Shown in pieces: positions 28,323-42,532 of a stretch of DNA of 64,000 nucleotides. The notes under the pieces were generated by a model. The model did no database searches and was not told where the DNA came from. It saw only the letters and a list, made by a program, of their open reading frames with translations. Location: assembly GCF_050947335.1 (NCBI RefSeq), contig NW_027473317.1, positions 1,674,001-1,738,000 of the forward strand. Direction: 5' to 3'. Numbering within the stretch: position 1 is the first letter of the stretch; every line of letters starts with the position of its first letter. The DNA comes from Megachile rotundata. Lineage: Eukaryota > Arthropoda > Insecta > Hymenoptera > Megachilidae. Both the position numbers and the translations under genes were made by a program.

Positions 28323-30394
28323 TATGATTGTTCCTGCATGATTATGATCGTATGATTGTAATTGCATGATTCAGATTGTATGATTGTGATTTTATGATTG
28401 TGATTGTATGATTGCGATTGTATGATTGCAATTTTATGAGTGTGATTATATGATTATGATTGTATGATTGTGATTGTATGATGGTGATTGTATGATTGTG
28501 ATTGTATGATGGTGATTGTATGATTGTGATTGTATGTTTGTGATTATATGATTGTGATTGTATGATTGTGATTGTATGATTGAGATTGAATGATTGGGAT
28601 TGTATGATTGTGATTGTATGATTGTGATTGAATGATAGTGATTGTGACATTGCGATTGTATGATTGCGATTGTAATATTGCGATTGTATGATTGTGATTG
28701 TATGATTGTGATTGTATGATCGTGATTGTATGATCGTGATTGTATGATCGTGATTGTATAATCGTGATTTTATGATTGTAATTGTATGATTGTGATTGTA
28801 TTATTGTGATTGTATTATTGTGGTTGTATGATTGTGATTGTATGATTTTGATTGTATGACTGTGATTGTATGATTGTGATTGTATGATTCAGATTGTATG
28901 GTTGTGGTTGTATGATTGTGATTGTATGATTGTGATTGTATGATTGTGATTGTATGGTTGTGATTGTATGATTGTGATTGTATGATTGTGATTGTATGAT
29001 TGTGATTGTATGATTGTGATTGTATGATTGTGATTCTTTGATTGTGATTGTATGATAGTGATTGCGACATTGCGATTGTATGATTGCGATTGTATGATTG
29101 TGATTGTATGACTGTGATTGTATGATTGTGATAGTAAGATTGTGATTGTATGATTGTGATTGTATGATTGTGATTGTATGATTTTAATTGTATAATTGGG
29201 ATTGTATGATTGGGATTGTATGATTGTGATAGAATGATTGCGATTGTATGATTGCGATTGTATGATTGCGATTGTATGATTGTGATTGTATGATTGAGAT
29301 TGTATGATTGTGATTGTATGATTGTGATTGTATGATTGTGATTGTATGCTTGTGATTGTATGATTGTGATTGTATAATTGTGATTATATGATTGTGATTG
29401 TATGATTGTGATTGTATGATTGCGTTTGTATGATTGTGATTGTATGATCGTGATTGTATGATCGTGATTGTATGATCGTGATTGTATGATCGTGATTTTA
29501 TGATTGTAATTGTATGATTGTGATTGTATTATTGTGATTGTATTTTTGTGATTGTATGATTGTGATTGTATGATTTTGATTGTATGACTGTGGTTGTATG
29601 ATTGTGATTGTATGATTCAGATTGTATGGTTGTGGTTGTATGATTGTGATTGTATGATTGTGATTGTATGATTGTGATTGTATGGTTGTGATGGTATGAT
29701 TGTGATTGTATGATTGTGATTGTATGATTGTGATTGTATGATTGTGATTGTATGATTGTGATTCTTTGATTGTGATTGTATGATAGTGATTGCGACATTG
29801 CGATTGTATGATTGCGATTGTATGATTGTGATTGTATGACTGTGATTGTATGATTGTGATAGTAAGATTGTGATTGTATGATTGTGATTGTATGATTGTG
29901 ATTGTATGATTTTAATTGTATAATTGGGATTGTATGATTGGGATTGTATGATTGTGATAGAATGATTGCGATTGTATGATTGCGATTGTATGATTGCGAT
30001 TGTATGATTGCGATTGTATGATTGTGATTGTATGATTGCGTTTGTATGATTGCGATTGTATGATTGTCATTGTATGATTGTGATTGTATGATTTTGATTG
30101 TATGATTGTGATTGCATGATTGAGATTGTATGATTGTGATTGTATGATTGTGATTGTATGATTGTGATTGTATGCTTGTGATTGTATGATTGTGATTGTA
30201 TAATTGTGATTATATGATTGTGATTGTATGATTGTGATTGTATGATTGCGTTTGTATGATTGTGATTGTATGATTGTGATTGTGACATTGCGATTGTATG
30301 ATTGCGATTTTATGATTGTGTTTGTATGATTGCGATTGTATGATTGTGATCGTATTATTGTGGTTATATAATTATGGTTCCATGATTGTGATTG
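28323..30394. repeat. Block B2, 148 units
   Basis: This type-2 block has the same 2,072-bp length and the same internal 728-bp duplication as B1. It is followed directly by another A block (A3), which is the junction between the two super-repeats. Confidence 0.9.
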
Positions 30395-32270
30395 TATGAT
30401 TGTTCCTGCATGATTATGATCGTATGATTGTAATTGCATGATTCAGATTGTATGATTGTGATTTTATGATTGTGATTGTATGATTGCGATTGTATGATGG
30501 TGATTGTATGATTGTGATTGTATGATTGAGATTGAATGATTGGGATTGTATGATTGTGTTTGTATGATTGTGATTGAATGATAGTGATTGTGACATTGCG
30601 ATTGTATGATTGCGATTGTAATATTGCGATTGTATGATTATGATTGTATGATCGTGATTGTATGATCGTGATTGTATGATCGTGATTGTATGATCGTGAT
30701 TGTATGATCGTGATTTTATGATTGTAATTGTATGATTGTGATTGTATTATTGTGATTGTATTATTGTGATTGTATGATTGTGATTTTATGATTTTGATTG
30801 TATGACTGTGATTGTATGATTGTGATTGTATGATTCAGATTGTATGGTTGTGGTTGTATGATTGTGATTGTATGATAGTGATTGTGACATTGCGATTGTA
30901 TGATTGCGATTGTATGATTGTGATTGTATGATTGTGATTGTATGATTGTGATTGTATGATTTTAATTGTATGATTGTGATTGCATGATTGAGATTGTATG
31001 ATTGTGATTGTATGATTTTAATTGTATGATTGTGATTGTATGATCGTGATTGCATGACTGTGATTGTATGATTGTGTTTATATGATTGTGATTGTATGAT
31101 TGTGATCGTATGATTGTCATTGTATGAATGTGATTGTATGATTGTGATTGTATGATTGTGATTGCATGATTGCGGCTGTATGATTGTGATTGTATGATTT
31201 TGATTGCATGATTGTGATTGCATGACTGTGATTATATGATTTTGATTGTATGATTGTGATTGTATGATTGTCATTGTATGATGGTGATTGTATGATTATG
31301 ATTGTATGATTGTGATTGTATGATTGTGATTGTATGATTGTAATTGTATGATTTTGATTGTATGATTGTGATTGTATGATTGCGATTGTAATATTGCGAT
31401 TGTATGATTGTGATTGTATGATCGTGATTGTATGATCGTGATTGTATGATCGTGATTGTATGATCGTGATTGTATGATCGTGATTGTATGATCGTGATTG
31501 TATGATCGTGATTGTATGATCGTGATTGTATGATCGTGATTGTATGATTGTGATTGTACGATAGTGATTGTGACATTGCGATTGTATGATTGCGATTGTA
31601 TAATTGCGATTGTATGACTGTGATTGTATGATTGTGATTGTATGATTGTGATTGTATGATTGTGATTATATGACTGTGATTATATGACTGTGATTGTATG
31701 ACTGTGATTGTATGATAGTGATTGTGATATTGCGATTGTATGATTGCGATTGTATGATTGTGATTGCATGACTGTGATTATATGATTGTGTTTGTATGAT
31801 TGTGATTGTATGATTGTGATTGTATGATTGTCATTGTATGAATGTGATTGTATGACTTTTATTGTATGATTGTGATTGCATGATTGTGATTGTATGATTG
31901 TGATTGTATGATTGTGATTGTCTGATTGTGATTGTATGATTGTAATTGTATGATTGTGATTGTATGATTTTGATTGTATGATTGTGATTGCATGATTGAG
32001 ATTGTATGATTGTGATTGTATGATTGTGATTGTATGATTGTGATTGTATGCTTGTGATTGTATGATTGTGATTGTATAATTGTGATTATATGATTGTGAT
32101 TGTATGATTGTGATTGTATGATTGCGTTTGTATGATTGTGATTGTATGATTGTGATTGTGACATTGCGATTGTATGATTGCGATTTTATGATTGTGTTTG
32201 TATGATTGCGATTGTATGATTGTGATCGTATGATTGTGGTTATATAATTATGGTTCCATGATTGTGATTG
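30395..32270. repeat. Block A3, 134 units
   Basis: This type-1 block matches A1 at +12,138 bp. It shares the A1 bases at 31,080 and 31,342. Its CGTG run is nine units at 31,417-31,542. Confidence 0.9.
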
Positions 32271-34342
32271 TATGATTGTTCCTGCATGATTATGATCGTA
32301 TGATTGTAATTGCATGATTCAGATTGTATGATTGTGATTTTATGATTGTGATTGTATGATTGCGATTGTATGATTGCAATTTTATGAGTGTGATTATATG
32401 ATTATGATTGTATGATTGTGATTGTATGATGGTGATTGTATGATTGTGATTGTATGATGGTGATTGTATGATTGTGATTGTATGTTTGTGATTATATGAT
32501 TGTGATTGTATGATTGTGATTGTATGATTGAGATTGAATGATTGGGATTGTATGATTGTGATTGTATGATTGTGATTGAATGATAGTGATTGTGACATTG
32601 CGATTGTATGATTGCGATTGTAATATTGCGATTGTATGATTGTGATTGTATGATTGTGATTGTATGATCGTGATTGTATGATCGTGATTGTATGATCGTG
32701 ATTGTATAATCGTGATTTTATGATTGTAATTGTATGATTGTGATTGTATTATTGTGATTGTATTATTGTGGTTGTATGATTGTGATTGTATGATTTTGAT
32801 TGTATGACTGTGATTGTATGATTGTGATTGTATGATTCAGATTGTATGGTTGTGGTTGTATGATTGTGATTGTATGATTGTGATTGTATGATTGTGATTG
32901 TATGGTTGTGATTGTATGATTGTGATTGTATGATTGTGATTGTATGATTGTGATTGTATGATTGTGATTGTATGATTGTGATTCTTTGATTGTGATTGTA
33001 TGATAGTGATTGCGACATTGCGATTGTATGATTGCGATTGTATGATTGTGATTGTATGACTGTGATTGTATGATTGTGATAGTAAGATTGTGATTGTATG
33101 ATTGTGATTGTATGATTGTGATTGTATGATTTTAATTGTATAATTGGGATTGTATGATTGGGATTGTATGATTGTGATAGAATGATTGCGATTGTATGAT
33201 TGCGATTGTATGATTGCGATTGTATGATTGTGATTGTATGATTGAGATTGTATGATTGTGATTGTATGATTGTGATTGTATGATTGTGATTGTATGCTTG
33301 TGATTGTATGATTGTGATTGTATAATTGTGATTATATGATTGTGATTGTATGATTGTGATTGTATGATTGCGTTTGTATGATTGTGATTGTATGATCGTG
33401 ATTGTATGATCGTGATTGTATGATCGTGATTGTATGATCGTGATTTTATGATTGTAATTGTATGATTGTGATTGTATTATTGTGATTGTATTTTTGTGAT
33501 TGTATGATTGTGATTGTATGATTTTGATTGTATGACTGTGGTTGTATGATTGTGATTGTATGATTCAGATTGTATGGTTGTGGTTGTATGATTGTGATTG
33601 TATGATTGTGATTGTATGATTGTGATTGTATGGTTGTGATGGTATGATTGTGATTGTATGATTGTGATTGTATGATTGTGATTGTATGATTGTGATTGTA
33701 TGATTGTGATTCTTTGATTGTGATTGTATGATAGTGATTGCGACATTGCGATTGTATGATTGCGATTGTATGATTGTGATTGTATGACTGTGATTGTATG
33801 ATTGTGATAGTAAGATTGTGATTGTATGATTGTGATTGTATGATTGTGATTGTATGATTTTAATTGTATAATTGGGATTGTATGATTGGGATTGTATGAT
33901 TGTGATAGAATGATTGCGATTGTATGATTGCGATTGTATGATTGCGATTGTATGATTGCGATTGTATGATTGTGATTGTATGATTGCGTTTGTATGATTG
34001 CGATTGTATGATTGTCATTGTATGATTGTGATTGTATGATTTTGATTGTATGATTGTGATTGCATGATTGAGATTGTATGATTGTGATTGTATGATTGTG
34101 ATTGTATGATTGTGATTGTATGCTTGTGATTGTATGATTGTGATTGTATAATTGTGATTATATGATTGTGATTGTATGATTGTGATTGTATGATTGCGTT
34201 TGTATGATTGTGATTGTATGATTGTGATTGTGACATTGCGATTGTATGATTGCGATTTTATGATTGTGTTTGTATGATTGCGATTGTATGATTGTGATCG
34301 TATTATTGTGGTTATATAATTATGGTTCCATGATTGTGATTG
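32271..34342. repeat. Block B3, 148 units
   Basis: This type-2 block of 2,072 bp lies 12,138 bp after B1. It has the duplicated 728-bp module and four consecutive tatgattgcgattg units near 33.9 kb. Confidence 0.9.
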
Positions 34343-35364
34343 TATGATTGTTCCTGCATGATTATGATCGTATGATTGTAATTGCATGATTCAGATTGTA
34401 TGATTGTGATTTTATGATTGTGATTGTATGATTGCGATTGTATGATGGTGATTGTATGATTGTGATTGTATGATTGAGATTGAATGATTGGGATTGTATG
34501 ATTGTGTTTGTATGATTGTGATTGAATGATAGTGATTGTGACATTGCGATTGTATGATTGCGATTGTAATATTGCGATTGTATGATTATGATTGTATGAT
34601 CGTGATTGTATGATCGTGATTGTATGATCGTGATTGTATGATCGTGATTGTATGATCGTGATTTTATGATTGTAATTGTATGATTGTGATTGTATTATTG
34701 TGATTGTATTATTGTGATTGTATGATTGTGATTGTATGATTTTGATTGTATGACTGTGATTGTATGATTGTGATTGTATGATTCAGATTGTATGGTTGTG
34801 GTTGTATGATTGTGATTGTATGATAGTGATTGTGACATTGCGATTGTATGATTGCGATTGTATGATTGTGATTGTATGATTGTGATTGTATGATTGTGAT
34901 TGTATGATTTTAATTGTATGATTGTGATTGCATGATTGAGATTGTATGATTGTGATTGTATGATTTTAATTGTATGATTGTGATTGTATGATCGTGATTG
35001 CATGACTGTGATTGTATGATTGTGTTTGTATGATTGTGATTGTATGATTGTGATCGTATGATTGTCATTGTATGAATGTGATTGTATGATTGTGATTGTA
35101 TGATTGTGATTGCATGATTGCGGCTGTATGATTGTGATTGTATGATTTTGATTGCATGATTGTGATTGCATGACTGTGATTATATGATTTTGATTGTATG
35201 ATTGTGATTGTATGATTGTGATTGTATGATGGTGATTGTATGATTATGATTGTATGATTGTGATTGTATGATTGTGATTGTATGATTGTGATTGTATGAT
35301 TTTGATTGTATGATTGTGATTGTATGATTGCGATTGTAATATTGCGATTGTATGATTGTGATTG

Positions 35365-35532
35365 TATGATCGTGATTGTATGATCGTGATTGTATGATCG
35401 TGATTGTATGATCGTGATTGTATGATCGTGATTGTATGATCGTGATTGTATGATCGTGATTGTATGATCGTGATTGTATGATCGTGATTGTATGATCGTG
35501 ATTGTATGATCGTGATTGTATGATCGTGATTG
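35365..35532. repeat. Homogeneous CpG-bearing run, 12 units (second copy)
   Basis: This is the same twelve-unit tatgatcgtgattg run, 12,138 bp downstream of 23,227 and again followed directly by the shortened landmark. Confidence 0.93.
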
Positions 35533-35574
35533 TATGATTGTGATCGTATGATTGTAATTGCATGATTCAGATTG
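35533..35574. repeat. Shortened landmark in C2
   Basis: Same junction in the second super-repeat, 12,138 bp after the C1 copy. Confidence 0.9.
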
Positions 35575-37254
35575 TATGATTGTGATTTTATGATTGTGAT
35601 TGTATGATTGCGATTGTATGATTGCAATTTTATGAGTGTGATTATATGATTATGATTGTATGATTGTGATTGTATGATGGTGATTGTATGATTGTGATTG
35701 TATGATGGTGATTGTATGATTGTGATTGTATGTTTGTGATTATATGATTGTGATTGTATGATTGTGATTGTATGATTGAGATTGAATGATTGGGATTGTA
35801 TGATTGTGATTGTATGATTGTGATTGAATGATAGTGATTGTGACATTGCGATTGTATGATTGCGATTGTAATATTGCGATTGTATGATTGTGATTGTACG
35901 ATTGTGATTGTATGATCGTGATTGTATGATCGTGATTGTATGATTGTGATTGTATGATTGTGATTGTATGACTGTGATTGTATGATTGTGATTGTATGAT
36001 AGTGATTGTGATATTGCGATTGTATGATTGCGATTGTATGATTGTGATTGCATGATTTTGACTGTATGATCGTGATTGTATGATGGTGATTGTATGATTA
36101 TGATTGTATGATTGTGATTGTATGATTGTGATTGTATGATTGTGATTGTATGATTTTGATTGTATGATTGTGATTGTATGATTGCGATTGTAATATTGCG
36201 ATTGTATGATTGTGATTGTATGATCGTGATTGTATGATCGTGATTGTATGATCGTGATTGTATGATCGTGATTGTATGATCGTGATTGTATGATCGTGAG
36301 TGTATGATCGTGATTGAATGATTGTGATTGTACGATAGTGATTGTGACATTGCGATTGTATGATTGCGATTGTATAATTGCGATTGTATGGTTGTGATTG
36401 TATGATCGTGATTGTATGATCGTGATTGTATGATCGTGATTGTATGATCGTGGTTGTATGATCGTGATTGTATGATCGTGATTGTATGATCGTGATTGTA
36501 TGATCGTGATTGTATGATCGTGATTGAATGATTGTGATTGTACGATAGTGATTGTGACATTGCGATTGTATGATTGCGATTGTATAATTGCGATTGTATG
36601 ACTGTGATTGTATGATTGTGATTGTATGATTGTGATTGTATGATTGTGATTATATGACTGTGATTGTATGACTGTGATTGTATGACTGTGATTGTATGAT
36701 AGTGATTGTGATATTGCGATTGTATGATTGCGATTGTATGATTGTGATTGCATGACTGTGATTATATGATTGTGTTTGTATGATTGTGATTGTATGATTG
36801 TGATTGTATGATTGTCATTGTATGAATGTGATTGTATGACTTTTATTGTATGATTGTGATTGCATGATTGTGATTGTATGATTGTGATTGTATGATTGTG
36901 ATTGTCTGATTGTGATTGTATGATTGTAATTGTATGATTGTGATTGTATGATTTTGATTGTATGATTGTGATTGCATGATTGAGATTGTATGATTGTGAT
37001 TGTATGATTGTGATTGTATGATTGTCATTGTATGCTTGTGATTGTATGATTGTGATTGTATAATTGTGATTATATGATTGTGATTGTATGATTGTGATTG
37101 TATGATTGCGTTTGTATGATTGTGATTGTATGATTGTGATTGTGACATTGCGATTGTATGATTGCGATTTTATGATTGTGTTTGTATGATTGCGATTGTA
37201 TGATTGTGATCGTATGATTGTGGTTATATAATTATGGTTCCATGATTGTGATTG

Positions 37255-38584
37255 TATGATTGTTCCTGCATGATTATGATCGTATGATTGTAATTGCATG
37301 ATTCAGATTGTATGATTGTGATTTTATGATTGTCATTGTATGATTGCGATTGTATGATTGCAATTTTATGAGTGTGATTATATGATTATGATTGTATGAT
37401 TGTGATTGTATGATGGTGATTGTATGATTGTGATTGTATGATGGTGATTGTATGATTGTGATTGTATGTTTATGATTATATGATTGTGATTGTATGATTG
37501 TGATTGTATGATTGAGATTGAATGATTGGGATTGTATGATTGTGATTGTATGATTGTGATTGAATGATAGTGATTGTGACATTGCGATTGTATGATTGCG
37601 ATTGTAATATTGCGATTGTACGATTGTGATTGTATGATTGTGATTGTATGAACGTGATTGTATGATCGTGATTGTATGATCGTGATTGTATAATCGTGAT
37701 TTTATGATTGTAATTGTATGATTGTGATTGTATTATTGTGATTGTATTATTGTGGTTGTATGATTGTGATTGTATGATTTTGATTGTATGACTGTGATTG
37801 TATGATTGTGATTGTATGATTCAGATTGTATGGTTGTGGTTGTATGATTGTGATTGTATGATTGTGATTGTATGATTGTGATTGTATGGTTGTGATGGTA
37901 TGATTGTGATTGTATGATTGTGATTGTATGATTGTGATTGTATGATTGTGATTGTATGATTGTGATTCTTTGATTGTGATTGTATGATAGTGATTGCGAC
38001 ATTGCGATTGTATGATTGCGATTGTATGATTGTGATTGTATGACTGTGATTGTATGATTGTGATAGTAAGATTGTGATTGTATGATTGTGATTGTATGAT
38101 TGTGATTGTATGATTTTAATTGTATAATTGGGATTGTATGATTGGGATTGTATGATTGTGATAGAATGATTGCGATTGTATGATTGCGATTGTATGATTG
38201 CGATTGTATGATTGTGATTGTATGATTGCGTTTGTATGATTGCGATTGTATGATTGTCATTGTATGATTGTGATTGTATGATTTTGATTGTATGATTGTG
38301 ATTGCATGATTGAGATTGTATGATTGTGATTGTATGATTGTGATTGTATGATTGTGATTGTATGCTTGTGATTGTATGATTGTGATTGTATAATTGTGAT
38401 TATATGATTGTGATTGTATGATTGTGATTGTATGATTGCGTTTGTATGATTGTGATTGTATGATTGTGATTGTGACATTGCGATTGTATGATTGCGATTT
38501 TATGATTGTGTTTGTATGATTGCGATTGTATGATTGTGATCGTATTATTGTGGTTATATAATTATGGTTCCATGATTGTGATTG
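37255..38584. repeat. Block D2, 95 units
   Basis: This is the second copy of block D in the super-repeats, 1,330 bp, with one tatggttgtggttg module. It lies 12,138 bp after D1. Confidence 0.9.
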
Positions 38585-40460
38585 TATGATTGTTCCTGCA
38601 TGATTATGATCGTATGATTGTAATTGCATGATTCAGATTGTATGATTGTGATTTTATGATTGTGATTGTATGATTGCGATTGTATGATGGTGATTGTATG
38701 ATTGTGATTGTATGATTGAGATTGAATGATTGGGATTGTATGATTGTGTTTGTATGATTGTGATTGAATGATAGTGATTGTGACATTGCGATTGTATGAT
38801 TGCGATTGTAATATTGCGATTGTATGATTATGATTGTATGATCGTGATTGTATGATCGTGATTGTATGATCGTGATTGTATGATCGTGATTGTATGATCG
38901 TGATTTTATGATTGTAATTGTATGATTGTGATTGTATTATTGTGATTGTATTATTGTGATTGTATGATTGTGATTTTATGATTTTGATTGTATGACTGTG
39001 ATTGTATGATTGTGATTGTATGATTCAGATTGTATGGTTGTGGTTGTATGATTGTGATTGTATGATAGTGATTGTGACATTGCGATTGTATGATTGCGAT
39101 TGTATGATTGTGATTGTATGATTGTGATTGTATGATTGTGATTGTATGATTTTAATTGTATGATTGTGATTGCATGATTGAGATTGTATGATTGTGATTG
39201 TATGATTTTAATTGTATGATTGTGATTGTATGATCGTGATTGCATGACTGTGATTGTATGATTGTGTTTGTATGATTGTGATTGTATGATTGTGATCGTA
39301 TGATTGTCATTGTATGAATGTGATTGTATGATTGTGATTGTATGATTGTGATTGCATGATTGCGGCTGTATGATTGTGATTGTATGATTTTGATTGCATG
39401 ATTGTGATTGCATGACTGTGATTATATGATTTTGATTGTATGATTGTGATTGTATGATTGTCATTGTATGATGGTGATTGTATGATTATGATTGTATGAT
39501 TGTGATTGTATGATTGTGATTGTATGATTGTGATTGTATGATTTTGATTGTATGATTGTGATTGTATGATTGCGATTGTAATATTGCGATTGTATGATTG
39601 TGATTGTATGATCGTGATTGTATGATCGTGATTGTATGATCGTGATTGTATGATCGTGATTGTATGATCGTGATTGTATGATCGTGATTGTATGATCGTG
39701 ATTGTATGATCGTGATTGTATGATCGTGATTGTATGATTGTGATTGTACGATAGTGATTGTGACATTGCGATTGTATGATTGCGATTGTATAATTGCGAT
39801 TGTATGACTGTGATTGTATGATTGTGATTGTATGATTGTGATTGTATGATTGTGATTATATGACTGTGATTATATGACTGTGATTGTATGACTGTGATTG
39901 TATGATAGTGATTGTGATATTGCGATTGTATGATTGCGATTGTATGATTGTGATTGCATGACTGTGATTATATGATTGTGTTTGTATGATTGTGATTGTA
40001 TGATTGTGATTGTATGATTGTCATTGTATGAATGTGATTGTATGACTTTTATTGTATGATTGTGATTGCATGATTGTGATTGTATGATTGTGATTGTATG
40101 ATTGTGATTGTCTGATTGTGATTGTATGATTGTAATTGTATGATTGTGATTGTATGATTTTGATTGTATGATTGTGATTGCATGATTGAGATTGTATGAT
40201 TGTGATTGTATGATTGTGATTGTATGATTGTGATTGTATGCTTGTGATTGTATGATTGTGATTGTATAATTGTGATTATATGATTGTGATTGTATGATTG
40301 TGATTGTATGATTGCGTTTGTATGATTGTGATTGTATGATTGTGATTGTGACATTGCGATTGTATGATTGCGATTTTATGATTGTGTTTGTATGATTGCG
40401 ATTGTATGATTGTGATCGTATGATTGTGGTTATATAATTATGGTTCCATGATTGTGATTG
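38585..40460. repeat. Block A4, 134 units
   Basis: This type-1 block matches A2 at +12,138 bp, including G at 39,532. Its nine-unit CGTG run is at 39,607-39,732. Confidence 0.9.
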
Positions 40461-42532
40461 TATGATTGTTCCTGCATGATTATGATCGTATGATTGTAAT
40501 TGCATGATTCAGATTGTATGATTGTGATTTTATGATTGTGATTGTATGATTGCGATTGTATGATTGCAATTTTATGAGTGTGATTATATGATTATGATTG
40601 TATGATTGTGATTGTATGATGGTGATTGTATGATTGTGATTGTATGATGGTGATTGTATGATTGTGATTGTATGTTTGTGATTATATGATTGTGATTGTA
40701 TGATTGTGATTGTATGATTGAGATTGAATGATTGGGATTGTATGATTGTGATTGTATGATTGTGATTGAATGATAGTGATTGTGACATTGCGATTGTATG
40801 ATTGCGATTGTAATATTGCGATTGTATGATTGTGATTGTATGATTGTGATTGTATGATCGTGATTGTATGATCGTGATTGTATGATCGTGATTGTATAAT
40901 CGTGATTTTATGATTGTAATTGTATGATTGTGATTGTATTATTGTGATTGTATTATTGTGGTTGTATGATTGTGATTGTATGATTTTGATTGTATGACTG
41001 TGATTGTATGATTGTGATTGTATGATTCAGATTGTATGGTTGTGGTTGTATGATTGTGATTGTATGATTGTGATTGTATGATTGTGATTGTATGGTTGTG
41101 ATTGTATGATTGTGATTGTATGATTGTGATTGTATGATTGTGATTGTATGATTGTGATTGTATGATTGTGATTCTTTGATTGTGATTGTATGATAGTGAT
41201 TGCGACATTGCGATTGTATGATTGCGATTGTATGATTGTGATTGTATGACTGTGATTGTATGATTGTGATAGTAAGATTGTGATTGTATGATTGTGATTG
41301 TATGATTGTGATTGTATGATTTTAATTGTATAATTGGGATTGTATGATTGGGATTGTATGATTGTGATAGAATGATTGCGATTGTATGATTGCGATTGTA
41401 TGATTGCGATTGTATGATTGTGATTGTATGATTGAGATTGTATGATTGTGATTGTATGATTGTGATTGTATGATTGTGATTGTATGCTTGTGATTGTATG
41501 ATTGTGATTGTATAATTGTGATTATATGATTGTGATTGTATGATTGTGATTGTATGATTGCGTTTGTATGATTGTGATTGTATGATCGTGATTGTATGAT
41601 CGTGATTGTATGATCGTGATTGTATGATCGTGATTTTATGATTGTAATTGTATGATTGTGATTGTATTATTGTGATTGTATTTTTGTGATTGTATGATTG
41701 TGATTGTATGATTTTGATTGTATGACTGTGGTTGTATGATTGTGATTGTATGATTCAGATTGTATGGTTGTGGTTGTATGATTGTGATTGTATGATTGTG
41801 ATTGTATGATTGTGATTGTATGGTTGTGATGGTATGATTGTGATTGTATGATTGTGATTGTATGATTGTGATTGTATGATTGTGATTGTATGATTGTGAT
41901 TCTTTGATTGTGATTGTATGATAGTGATTGCGACATTGCGATTGTATGATTGCGATTGTATGATTGTGATTGTATGACTGTGATTGTATGATTGTGATAG
42001 TAAGATTGTGATTGTATGATTGTGATTGTATGATTGTGATTGTATGATTTTAATTGTATAATTGGGATTGTATGATTGGGATTGTATGATTGTGATAGAA
42101 TGATTGCGATTGTATGATTGCGATTGTATGATTGCGATTGTATGATTGCGATTGTATGATTGTGATTGTATGATTGCGTTTGTATGATTGCGATTGTATG
42201 ATTGTCATTGTATGATTGTGATTGTATGATTTTGATTGTATGATTGTGATTGCATGATTGAGATTGTATGATTGTGATTGTATGATTGTGATTGTATGAT
42301 TGTGATTGTATGCTTGTGATTGTATGATTGTGATTGTATAATTGTGATTATATGATTGTGATTGTATGATTGTGATTGTATGATTGCGTTTGTATGATTG
42401 TGATTGTATGATTGTGATTGTGACATTGCGATTGTATGATTGCGATTTTATGATTGTGTTTGTATGATTGCGATTGTATGATTGTGATCGTATTATTGTG
42501 GTTATATAATTATGGTTCCATGATTGTGATTG
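40461..42532. repeat. Block B4, 148 units
   Basis: This type-2 block of 2,072 bp ends the second super-repeat. Its sequence order matches B2 at +12,138 bp. Confidence 0.9.

Larger units (their letters stand above)
18257..30394. repeat. 12,138-bp super-repeat, copy 1 (A1-B1-C1-D1-A2-B2)
   Basis: This segment is exactly 867 units of 14 bp. Its landmark spacings are 1876, 2072, 2912, 1330, 1876 and 2072 bp, and the next 12,138 bp repeat the same series. Long - strand translations in this copy recur unchanged 12,138 bp downstream, for example those at 23,106-24,422 and 23,602-25,161. Its two A-B halves differ at diagnostic bases, and the matching halves of copy 2 carry the same bases. The start point is a convention, because a tandem duplication has no natural start. 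Confidence 0.95.
34343..37254. repeat. Block C2, 208 units
   Basis: This is the second copy of block C, 12,138 bp after C1. The twelve-unit CGTG run is at 35,365-35,532 and the shortened landmark at 35,533-35,574. Both run length and internal variants match C1. Confidence 0.9.
30395..42532. repeat. 12,138-bp super-repeat, copy 2 (A3-B3-C2-D2-A4-B4)
   Basis: This is the second full copy of the six-block super-repeat, directly adjoining the first. A3-B3 carries the private bases of A1-B1 (A at 31,080 and 31,342), and A4 carries those of A2 (G at 39,532). The order was therefore fixed before the 12-kb segment duplicated. I saw no difference between the two copies in the stretches I compared, but I did not compare every base. 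Near-identity implies either a recent duplication or homogenisation. An assembly artefact is a further possibility. Confidence 0.94.
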
